Translations under genes and position numbers: made by a program
Source: Desulfovibrio sp.
GTDB lineage: Bacteria > Desulfobacterota > Desulfovibrionia > Desulfovibrionales > Desulfovibrionaceae
Direction of reading: 5' to 3'
DNA: 6,350 bases
NCBI GenBank assembly: GCA_009773975.1
Contig: VSMX01000130.1
Coordinates: forward strand, 1-6,350
The notes under the pieces: model-generated
Databases searched by the model: none
What the model saw: only the letters and a program-made list of their open reading frames with translations
Told to the model about the DNA's origin: nothing
In this document: positions 1 to 6,051 of the stretch, piece after piece
How the letters are laid out: each line of letters opens with the position of its first letter
Position numbering within the stretch: position 1 is the stretch's first letter

Positions 1-1034
1 CCGTCTATAAACTCGCAATGCGAAGAACCCAGGTCGCGTGGATTGCTGAAATCCATTACCTCAATGCCGTATTTTTCAAGCTCATCCTTCAATCTGAAAA
101 GATGCGGGTAGAGTTTTTCCCTTTCCTTCATCGCTGCAAACACTTCCGGCGCGAGCGGTGGAATAAAGGTAAAAACTTTCACGCCGCGCGTCTTCAGGCG
201 CAAAATCATGTCCACCAGCACTTCCAGATGCGTCCTGGCCGGGCCGTCCTCTCCGGCGCCAGCATGATAAAATGCCTTTATCCCGCGCGCAACCTGCAAA
301 ATGGTGTCCCGGAAACGGAAATCAAATGGCGGTTTTTGGCCAGTAATCTCGCCGGTATAATTCCACGAGCCATCAGGCCCGAAACCATCATTGTACTGCT
401 GGGCCATGATCCCGAAACGATCAGTCCTGAAGCCATGCCCAAATGCGCCAAGGAGGGGCCGGAAAAAATCACCCGCGCCTATTTTGCCCTCCCAAAGCCA
501 CTGCCAGGGCTTTTTGAGATTTTCCAGGCCATAATTATATGAGCCGCTTGCTGGTGGGTTTGCGGCTTCCGGGTTTTTCTCCCATTGCGGCAAAAACCAC
601 CAGAAATCCAGGCCAAGCAGCACGACCTTTGGCCTGTGATCCCTTATCATGGCATTGACCGTTGAATTCAGGACAGAAAGATTGCCCGCCGCGCCGCCCA
701 GATTGACAAAGGGCTTCCTGAACCAGTCCCCACGAAACTGCATCACCCTGGATGAGCCGACAGCCGCGATCACGGGCTTGACAGCGGCGTAAAGGCGGAG
801 CTTGTAATCCACAAAATCCTGGGAAATGCCGGATCCGAAAATGACAAAATGCCCCGCAGCCTGCGCTTCAACCACCCGCTCGATGGCATTGTCGCCGCTT
901 TTGGCAATCCACCAGGCTGACCAGGGCAGTAAAACCAGCGCAAAAAAAAGAGCGAGTCCCAAAAATACAGCCAGAAACAGGCGCAGATAGCTGGCATAAT
1001 TGTTTTCATTACAACCTTTCACTTCGCGCCCCAT
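1..1034 (-). CDS. SGNH-type O-acetyltransferase partner protein (AlgJ/AlgX/DltD-like), 3' end outside window
   Basis: Seen: an uninterrupted minus-strand frame gives 344 residues and leaves the left edge without a stop, so the C-terminus is missing. The N-terminus (about residues 14-43) is one hydrophobic segment ending in LLPWSAWW, consistent with a membrane anchor and a periplasmic body. Residues 89-98 (IAAVGSSRVM) match an SGNH block I with Ser95 as likely nucleophile. GGAAGN at 113-118 and LLGLDFWW at 139-146 fit the following core strands. The last visible residues, EFIDG, look like the start of a C-terminal FxDGxH motif, with the expected His just outside the window. Start: ATG at 1034 shares one base with the stop of the MBOAT gene (TGATG). 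An in-frame GTG at 1022, preceded by GGGG, is an alternative. Family knowledge: such proteins transfer acetyl groups delivered by MBOAT partners to extracytoplasmic glycans. The exact subfamily and the glycan are not determinable here. Confidence 0.8.
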   Translation of the reverse strand, partial: MGREVKGCNENNYASYLRLFLAVFLGLALFFALVLLPWSAWWIAKSGDNAIERVVEAQAAGHFVIFGSGISQDFVDYKLRLYAAVKPVIAAVGSSRVMQFRGDWFRKPFVNLGGAAGNLSVLNSTVNAMIRDHRPKVVLLGLDFWWFLPQWEKNPEAANPPASGSYNYGLENLKKPWQWLWEGKIGAGDFFRPLLGAFGHGFRTDRFGIMAQQYNDGFGPDGSWNYTGEITGQKPPFDFRFRDTILQVARGIKAFYHAGAGEDGPARTHLEVLVDMILRLKTRGVKVFTFIPPLAPEVFAAMKEREKLYPHLFRLKDELEKYGIEVMDFSNPRDLGSSHCEFID

Positions 1035-2533
1035 CAAAATTGAAAATAAAGAAAGGTTGTCTTGCGGCCAAGCAGCGCAAGACAGGCAAAAAGCGCAAAA
1101 GCCATGCCTGTGGCCCAGCCCCGCGCCGGACGCCAGCCAAACAGCCTGCCGCCGCCGGCCATGATTTGGCCGCTATTGGGCATGCCCCAGACAAGCAGAA
1201 AACATGTTGCCGTTAGCAAGAGGCCGTTCAGGTCAAAATAGCCGTTGGGCAGCCAGGTATTGAAAAAGCGCGTGAGCCCCTCTGCCTGGTCGGGAGGCCA
1301 GTAATCCGGCACGGTTACGAGCCTGAACATGGGCCTGTAAACGGCCAGGGCGCTTTCCGGATTCGGCGCGCGGAAAATCACCCAGCAAAAATTGAGGCAA
1401 AAAAAGGTGAATCCTGTCGACAACAGGCGCAGTGGCAAAAAATTTCCCCAGCCTTCAAATGCCGTGCCCTTGATAAGGGCCCGGAAAAAATGGTTGACAG
1501 AAAGCATCAGCCCATGCATGGCGCCCCAGATAATATATGTCCAGCCCGCTCCATGCCAGGCTCCGCCAATCAGCATGGTCAGAAAAAGATTGACATACTG
1601 CCTGACGCGCCCCTTGCGATTGCCGCCAAGGGGGATATAGAGGAAATCGCGCAGCCAGAGGCTCAGGGTAATATGCCAGCGCCGCCAGAAATCGGCTATG
1701 CCTGTGGCCTTGTATGGGGAATCGAAGTTTTGCGGCAAATTGAGGCCAATCATCAGGCCAAGGCCCAGGGCCATGTCCGTGTAGCCGGAAAAATCGAAAT
1801 ATAACTGGAATGTGTAGCAAATCGAGCCAAGCCAGGCCTCCGGGGTGCTGATTTGCCAGCCCTTTTCGGCCGCGCCAAATACGGCATTGGCATAAACCGC
1901 TATCGAATCCGCCAGAATAACTTTTTTGGAAAGACCGATCACAAAAAGGGTCAGGCCGCGCGCAAGCCACCCGACGCTTATGCCCCGGAGTTCGTCATAT
2001 TGCGGCAAAACCTGGCTGCCGCGCACAATCGGCCCGGACATGACATAGAGAAAGCAGGCTGAAAAGAGCAGATGCCGCAAAAGGCCACCAGGCTTGAGCT
2101 CGTTTTTATAAACCGCGTAAAGCCAGGCTATCTGGATAAATGTGTAAAATGATATGCCAAGCGGCAGCCCGGGCGGTGAAAATTCCCAACTGACCCCAAA
2201 AAGCAGCCCAAGGTTGCTGATTGCGAACCAGGAATACTTGAACCATAAAAGCGGCGCCAGGTTAAGGCCAAGGGCGATTATGAACAGGGCCTTCCGCGAA
2301 AGCGTGCGCCCCTTGTCCGGCCAGGAACAAACCAGCAGGCCCAAAAACCAGTTGAGCGAAATAATCAGAATTAGCAGGACAAGAAAGGAAAGTCCCCAAA
2401 GTCCATAAAAAAGCAGGGAAACTCCCAGAAGATACAAGGGCAGCGCTTTTGGGTAAAATACCGCGCAGCCTTGCCAAAAGAGCAAAAAAAGCGGCAGAAA
2501 AACAAGAATAAAGGCGTATGAGCTAAAAAGCAT
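1034..2533 (-). CDS. MBOAT-family membrane O-acyltransferase (AlgI/DltB-like)
   Basis: This is a polytopic inner-membrane protein of about 499 residues, normal for AlgI-type proteins (roughly 450-520). It begins MLFSSYAF, a typical AlgI N-terminus. The signature ADFWRRWHITLSLWLRDFLY then IPLGGNRKG lies near residues 280-308. It is followed by IGGAWHGAGWTY, where His337 corresponds to the conserved MBOAT catalytic histidine, and a further WGAMHG. The C-terminus FLYFQF is also typical. Start: two ATGs lie six bases apart. The downstream one (2533) has GGAG six bases upstream, while the one at 2539 directly abuts that GGAG, so 2533 is preferred. Role, from the family: it takes an acyl group, usually acetyl from acetyl-CoA, and passes it across the membrane to the SGNH partner for modification of an exopolysaccharide, LPS or similar polymer. 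The overlapping SGNH gene supports this. I do not assign algI because nothing here shows that the polymer is alginate. Confidence 0.95.
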   Translation of the reverse strand: MLFSSYAFILVFLPLFLLFWQGCAVFYPKALPLYLLGVSLLFYGLWGLSFLVLLILIISLNWFLGLLVCSWPDKGRTLSRKALFIIALGLNLAPLLWFKYSWFAISNLGLLFGVSWEFSPPGLPLGISFYTFIQIAWLYAVYKNELKPGGLLRHLLFSACFLYVMSGPIVRGSQVLPQYDELRGISVGWLARGLTLFVIGLSKKVILADSIAVYANAVFGAAEKGWQISTPEAWLGSICYTFQLYFDFSGYTDMALGLGLMIGLNLPQNFDSPYKATGIADFWRRWHITLSLWLRDFLYIPLGGNRKGRVRQYVNLFLTMLIGGAWHGAGWTYIIWGAMHGLMLSVNHFFRALIKGTAFEGWGNFLPLRLLSTGFTFFCLNFCWVIFRAPNPESALAVYRPMFRLVTVPDYWPPDQAEGLTRFFNTWLPNGYFDLNGLLLTATCFLLVWGMPNSGQIMAGGGRLFGWRPARGWATGMAFALFACLALLGRKTTFLYFQF

Positions 2534-2539
2534 GGCCAT

Positions 2540-2543
2540 CTCC
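2540..2543 (-). promoter_or_regulatory. Shine-Dalgarno GGAG that decides the MBOAT start
   Basis: GGAG on the minus strand lies six bases before the ATG at 2533 and directly touches the ATG at 2539. Spacing therefore favours 2533, which also gives the usual AlgI N-terminus MLFSS. Confidence 0.6.
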
Positions 2544-2561
2544 GGCTATCGGGTCTTGGCC

Positions 2562-2591
2562 TTTGTAAGGAAAATTCGCCCCTCTGTCCAA
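2562..2591 (-). promoter_or_regulatory. possible sigma70-type promoter for the MBOAT-SGNH operon
   Basis: On the minus strand, TTGGAC (2591-2586) and TACAAA (2567-2562) are separated by 18 bases and would start transcription roughly 20 bases before the MBOAT ATG. The match is moderate: four of six at the -10, with a shifted -35. Position is the main support, because a strong terminator just upstream means the operon needs its own promoter. Confidence 0.3.
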
Positions 2592-2630
2592 TATGTCGCC
2601 AAGGAGAAATAGCAGCGTGGAATAGCGAAG

Positions 2631-2651
2631 AAAAAGGCCGCCGAAGCGGCC
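2631..2651 (-). terminator. rho-independent terminator of the IHF-alpha/HU gene (UUCG tetraloop)
   Basis: Read on the minus strand: GGCCGC, loop TTCG, GCGGCC, then five Ts. The six-base-pair all-GC stem is perfect and is closed by a C-G pair around UUCG, the very stable tetraloop class. It begins 14 bases after the TAA of the IHF gene and separates it from the MBOAT operon on the same strand. Confidence 0.93.
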
Positions 2652-2665
2652 GGGGGTTGAGAAAT

Positions 2666-2956
2666 TTACTCGGGGTTGAGTTCCGAGCGAAATTTGCGCG
2701 AAAGCCGGAAAACAATTACCTTGCGCGAAGGCAGGGTAATGGATTCTTCGGTTTGCGGATTGCGTCCTTTACGGGAAGCTTTTTCATAGGCTTCAAACTT
2801 TCCAAAACCGCTCAACAACAGGGAACCATCCTTGCGGATCGCGTTTTTCATGAGTTCGAGCAGTTTTTCCACGACTGTTTTCACATCTACGCGGTTGCGG
2901 TCTGTTTCCTCATAGATTGCTTCAACGATATCAGCCTTGGTTAGTGTTTTCTTCAT
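2666..2956 (-). CDS. IHF-alpha/HU-family nucleoid DNA-binding protein
   Basis: This is a small basic protein of 96 residues, the standard size for IHF/HU subunits. It starts MKKTLTKADIVEAIY, the usual helical N-terminus. The core strand LLLSGFGKFEAYE (46-58) and the DNA-binding arm with GRNPQT (64-69) follow. Pro67 is the residue expected to intercalate and bend DNA. The end, VFRLSRKFRSEL, is typical of IHF-alpha rather than generic HU. If a symbol is needed, ihfA is the best candidate, but several paralogues are common in Desulfovibrio-like genomes and the partner subunit is not in this window. Start: ATG at 2956 has GGAG at 2965-2968, eight bases upstream. The same frame continues upstream without a stop, but that extension does not look like part of the family. 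The gene is monocistronic: a TATAAT box lies upstream and a strong terminator immediately downstream. Expected role: DNA bending in transcription, recombination and nucleoid structure. Confidence 0.95.
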   Translation of the reverse strand: MKKTLTKADIVEAIYEETDRNRVDVKTVVEKLLELMKNAIRKDGSLLLSGFGKFEAYEKASRKGRNPQTEESITLPSRKVIVFRLSRKFRSELNPE

Positions 2957-3017
2957 CTCACTTTCTCCATTAAGCAAGACCGGAACCGGATTGCCATAGG
3001 TGAAATTCTGACAAGAG

Positions 3018-3046
3018 ATTATATGCAAGCAAGTCCAAATACAAGG
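3018..3046 (-). promoter_or_regulatory. putative promoter of the IHF-alpha/HU gene
   Basis: A perfect TATAAT is present on the minus strand at 3023-3018. It would start transcription near 3011, about 55 bases before the ATG. The -35 is weak: CCTTGT at 3046-3041 with a 17-base spacer, or TTGTAT at 3044-3039 with 15. The -10 overlaps the ATG at 3023 proposed for the divergent radical SAM gene. Confidence 0.5.
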
Positions 3047-4174
3047 CATATTTTTGGGAAACTGGGCGATAATCCCCATTTGGCAAGGATATTTTCGCGT
3101 TTTATGCCCGAGTTGACAATAAATGCCTCCGGCAATGGCAAATCTTCCCTGCCCTGGCCCTGCAAACACACAAAAAGGCCAGATGTGTTTCCTGTTTTTC
3201 TGCCTTTTTCAGGCTGCAGAACGCGCTGCGTGTTCTGCTCGCAGCCGGCCCAGACAGGAACCCCCTCCCCCGCCGGTTCCAGCGGGGTGCGGGCCATTCT
3301 GGCCTCCGCGCAAGAAGCCCTGGCCGCGGCAAACAAAAAACAGCCTGTCGAGCTCGCCTTTTATGGCGGCACATTCACGGCCCAGGACAGGGAATCCCTG
3401 CGGTTTTGCCTTGATTTTGCCCAAAAAATGCTTCGGCAGGGCAAAATCCTCTCCTTTCGCTGCTCAACAAGGCCAGATAGCCTGGACGATGCCATCCTTG
3501 CCGAACTCATCGCCAGCGGCTGCACCATGATTGAACTGGGCGCGCAGAGCTTTGCCGATGAAGCGTTGCTTGAATCCCGGCGCGGCTATACGGGCGCCAC
3601 CGCCGAAGAAGCTGCTTTCATGGTTAAAAAATCCGGCCTTCAGCTTGGCATCCAGTTAATGCCGGGTATGCCCGGTCAAAATGACGCTTCGTTTTCTGAG
3701 GATGTCGCCCGGGCAATAGAGCTTGGCGCAGACTGCCTGCGTTTCTATCCTTGCCAGGTGCTGGAGGGCACGGCGCTGGCCGCGCTGTGGCGGCGCGGGG
3801 ATTACCGGCCCTGGCCGCTGCGCGTTGCCCTGCGCCGGCTCGCGCAGGGGCTTTTGCTGGCCAATATGGCCAGGGTGCCGGTAATCAGGATGGGGCTTGC
3901 CCCGCAAGCAGGCTTCAATATGCTGGCCGGGCCCTGGCATCCGGCCCTTGGGAGCATGGTCCAGGCTCGGGCTCTCATGCTGGCCGCGCTTGCGCTGGCA
4001 AGGAGTCAGGGACGGCGGACACTTGCGGGGGCTTTGCTCCATGTGCCCGGGAATGCGCGCGGCTTTGCCACGGGGCATCGCAAGAGCCTGCTTGCCCTGT
4101 GGCAGCGTCTGGGCCTCAATCTTGACAATCTGAAATTTGATTCCAGCGATGAAATCTGTCTTGAATATGTTTGA
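3023..4174 (+). CDS. Elp3-like radical SAM protein without acetyltransferase domain
   Basis: Of 383 residues, the N-terminal half carries the radical SAM cluster motif GCRTRCVFC: Cys65, Cys69 and Cys72 in C-x3-C-x2-C spacing, ligands for a SAM-binding 4Fe-4S cluster. YGGTF (114-118), CSTRPD (147-152), ELGAQSFADEAL (171-182) and GIQLMPGMPGQ (209-219) follow in the order seen in Elp3-like radical SAM enzymes. RFYPCQVLEGT (240-250) and the GPWHPALG region match the C-terminal extension of that group. There is no GNAT acetyltransferase domain as in true Elp3, so tRNA elongator activity should not be assumed. The substrate is unknown. Start uncertain: ATG 3023 has only a weak AGAG-type ribosome site and lies within the divergent IHF promoter. 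ATG 3104 is the in-frame alternative and would still leave about 37 residues before the cluster. No terminator is visible after the stop. It converges on the ferredoxin remnant. Confidence 0.88.
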   Translation: MQASPNTRHIFGKLGDNPHLARIFSRFMPELTINASGNGKSSLPWPCKHTKRPDVFPVFLPFSGCRTRCVFCSQPAQTGTPSPAGSSGVRAILASAQEALAAANKKQPVELAFYGGTFTAQDRESLRFCLDFAQKMLRQGKILSFRCSTRPDSLDDAILAELIASGCTMIELGAQSFADEALLESRRGYTGATAEEAAFMVKKSGLQLGIQLMPGMPGQNDASFSEDVARAIELGADCLRFYPCQVLEGTALAALWRRGDYRPWPLRVALRRLAQGLLLANMARVPVIRMGLAPQAGFNMLAGPWHPALGSMVQARALMLAALALARSQGRRTLAGALLHVPGNARGFATGHRKSLLALWQRLGLNLDNLKFDSSDEICLEYV

Positions 4175-4263
4175 AGAATTTTTGGGCAGCAATCGCCATT
4201 TGCAAAGCCCAAGGCGGCGCATACCGCGGCGAGAGGGCAAAATGCGCCTGTAAAGACGGCATC

Positions 4264-4659
4264 TTACACGCCAAAATATTCGTTCTGTTTTGCCTCCTTG
4301 CATAACGGGCCAATTCTTTCGCTAACGGCGCTGATAAAGGCCGGGGCGGGATGGCGCGCGTGGACAGGGCAAACATTGACGCAGCGCATACAGCAAATGC
4401 ATTTTTCTTTGGCCACAATGCGCGCGTCGTTCATATTAATGGCCGCCGTTGGGCATTGCCGGGCGCATTCGCCGCACTGGATGCAGTTGTCGTTTACGGA
4501 TTGCGGCAGGGGATTTGACTTGAATTCCTTGTAGGGGCGCTTTCCGGGCACATTGAGGGGCGGGATTTGGCCGTTGTTCAGCGTGGCTATTTTATTTGCC
4601 AGGGCGGAGGCAAATTTGGCAAAGGTTTTAAATGCCTGGCTTTTTATAGATGTTTCAGT
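4264..4659 (-). pseudogene. 5'-truncated EFR1-type flavodoxin/ferredoxin (two 4Fe-4S clusters, flavodoxin domain lost)
   Basis: Seen: the C-terminal part carries two 4Fe-4S motifs, CIQCGECARQCP and CICCMRCVNVCP, followed by a tail ending CKEAKQNEYFGV. The open frame continues upstream through QIPPLNVPGKRPYKEFK and an alanine/lysine-rich helix (AFKTFAKFASALANKIA), then meets a TAA at 4662-4660. Family knowledge: the IPxLxVPGxRPYKE linker sits between an N-terminal flavodoxin domain and the ferredoxin domain in EFR1 proteins (about 250 residues), which are thought to carry electrons. Here the flavodoxin part is absent. There is no ATG in the open frame; the only conventional start is GTG at 4551, which has no ribosome site and lies inside the conserved linker. 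It is therefore best read as a gene remnant. A 95-residue ferredoxin from the GTG (4264-4551) could still be made, because all eight cluster cysteines are intact. The lost part would have lain where the ThrE gene now ends. Confidence 0.72.
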
Positions 4660-4675
4660 TTATCGAATAAGAGTA

Positions 4676-5983
4676 TTATTTCTTGGCAAACCTGTTGCTA
4701 TCATGAAATACAAAATGCTGAACAAGGAGGGGTGCAATTGCGCCAAGGGCCAAAGCGCACATAATAAAAAGAGCTAAAAGAAAATCCTTGATAAGCTCAA
4801 CGAGCGGAACTATTGATTCTATGGCCGTGGATGCACTCATAAACTGAATTGTCGAAAGTATTACACCATAGGCATACATGCCAGGTATCATAGGCAATAG
4901 GGCCAGGAAAGAAAAAAATTCTCCGGGTATGTGATAGCGTCTGGCGAGTCCTACACAAGCTATGCCAATAAGACAGGCAGCCATAAGCGATGCGGGTATA
5001 ATACTCATCACCCCTGTGTATAATAAATAAAGTCGAAAACTATGTCCCAAGGCTGCCAAAAGTCCGCTGCAAAAAACAAGAAAAAGGCCGGGGTTGGATA
5101 GAACAGCAAACCCCATTGAAGCCACAGCTGCAAATATTCCGTCAAAGACTAAATCGGGCCACAAATTAGTAATGGGGAACGCAGGCGTTAAAGAACCCAT
5201 TTCAAGATTGGTGATGAAAAGTGTACATCCAAGACCCAGCCCTATGCAACTCACCAACATTCCTGAACGCACCAAGCGAGAGAAAGACATCAATGGATAG
5301 CCGGTAAGCAAGTCAAGAGTTGAATTAATCATCGGCACACCGGGAATCAGAAAAAGTACGCTGGAGCCAATCGCGATTTGAGGAGTTGTACTCATACCTG
5401 AAAGTACTGCCAGGGCAACAATCATACTGGCGACAAAGGCCGCCAGGATGAATGAGAGGCATGGCGTCGCATGATGCTTGTCAAGAAATTGCCGAAATGC
5501 AAGAGCGGCAAAAGTTCCTGCGAAAACGAAAAGCATTGCGCTGATGTCACCCCCAAATAACCTGCAAAAAGCTGCATTCGCAAAAGATGCCCCCCAAAGA
5601 AGCACAGTGCGGCTGAAATTCTGCATAGCCATTATTTCGCAGAAACGTGCCTGAATGTCTTCAAAACCAAGCTTTTCATCAATTGCAAGCCAACTGAGCC
5701 TATTCAAAGCTACAAGTCGTCTAAAATTCAACCCCATATCAGGCACTGTTCCAACGATAGTTACGGGTAACTCCTCTTTTGTAGAAATCGTCATCGTTAT
5801 ATGACGAGATAAAAAAGTCGCATGACATGAATAACCAAAACATTTTGAAATCCTGGCTGCTGAACGTGCCACACGAAGTGTCTGTCCGCCGCTGGCCAGC
5901 TGAGCGGAAGCATACTCCAATAGAAAAATTGCAAGATGTTGAATTGATGTTTTGGTATTTTCCGGCTGTAAAGTATTATTCAT
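4676..5983 (-). CDS. threonine/serine exporter, ThrE family (fused two-domain form)
   Basis: This is a 435-residue membrane protein. Residues about 14-120 form the soluble N-terminal part of the ThrE/DUF1212 domain, with LASGGQTLRVARSAARISKCFG around 29-50. Roughly ten hydrophobic segments follow in two groups of five (about 125-260 and 275-425). IPGVPMINSTLDLLTGYP (213-230) in the first half and LLPMIPGMYAYG (362-373) in the second are the PG signatures of the two halves. The protein thus combines what E. coli makes as separate YjjP and YjjB subunits, as in ThrE of Corynebacterium. The expected function is proton-driven export of threonine and serine across the inner membrane; the substrate is inferred from the family only. 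ATG at 5983 gives a complete N-terminus but has no strong ribosome site. The stop lies 16 bases before the ferredoxin remnant on the same strand. Base composition is more AT-rich than in genes to the left. Confidence 0.88.
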   Translation of the reverse strand: MNNTLQPENTKTSIQHLAIFLLEYASAQLASGGQTLRVARSAARISKCFGYSCHATFLSRHITMTISTKEELPVTIVGTVPDMGLNFRRLVALNRLSWLAIDEKLGFEDIQARFCEIMAMQNFSRTVLLWGASFANAAFCRLFGGDISAMLFVFAGTFAALAFRQFLDKHHATPCLSFILAAFVASMIVALAVLSGMSTTPQIAIGSSVLFLIPGVPMINSTLDLLTGYPLMSFSRLVRSGMLVSCIGLGLGCTLFITNLEMGSLTPAFPITNLWPDLVFDGIFAAVASMGFAVLSNPGLFLVFCSGLLAALGHSFRLYLLYTGVMSIIPASLMAACLIGIACVGLARRYHIPGEFFSFLALLPMIPGMYAYGVILSTIQFMSASTAIESIVPLVELIKDFLLALFIMCALALGAIAPLLVQHFVFHDSNRFAKK

Positions 5984-6051
5984 TAGAGAACCAATATGAT
6001 TTGATTAAGATTGACCATCCGAAACCAAAGCACCAAATGACTCAAACTGGT

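Noticed and set aside
18..542. 174-codon plus-strand open frame at the left edge
   Set aside because: It lies wholly antisense to the SGNH gene, whose frame has a membrane anchor, GSSR block and C-terminal motif. The plus-strand product shows no recognisable domain.
770..1009. 79-codon minus-strand frame starting at ATG 1009 with an AAAGG ribosome-like site
   Set aside because: It is shifted by one frame against the SGNH gene and stops quickly. The longer frame from 1034 is uninterrupted to the window edge and carries the family motifs, so no frameshift is needed.
1455..1970. 171-codon minus-strand frame inside the MBOAT gene
   Set aside because: Out-of-frame shadow of a strongly conserved MBOAT coding region; the product is proline- and histidine-rich without domain features.
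3029..3043. Sigma54-like sequence TTGGACTTGCTTGCA on the minus strand upstream of the IHF gene
   Set aside because: The GG and GC elements are eight bases apart instead of ten, and a perfect TATAAT follows directly, so a sigma70-type promoter is more likely.
4216..4248. Inverted repeat GGCGCAT/ATGCGCC with a 19-base loop between the convergent radical SAM and ferredoxin genes
   Set aside because: The stem is only seven pairs, the loop is long, and neither side has a T-run, so I do not call it a terminator.
3656..4303. 215-codon minus-strand frame opposite the radical SAM gene
   Set aside because: Antisense shadow caused by GC-rich codons. The basic, low-complexity product has no known motif, and the opposite strand encodes a clear radical SAM protein.
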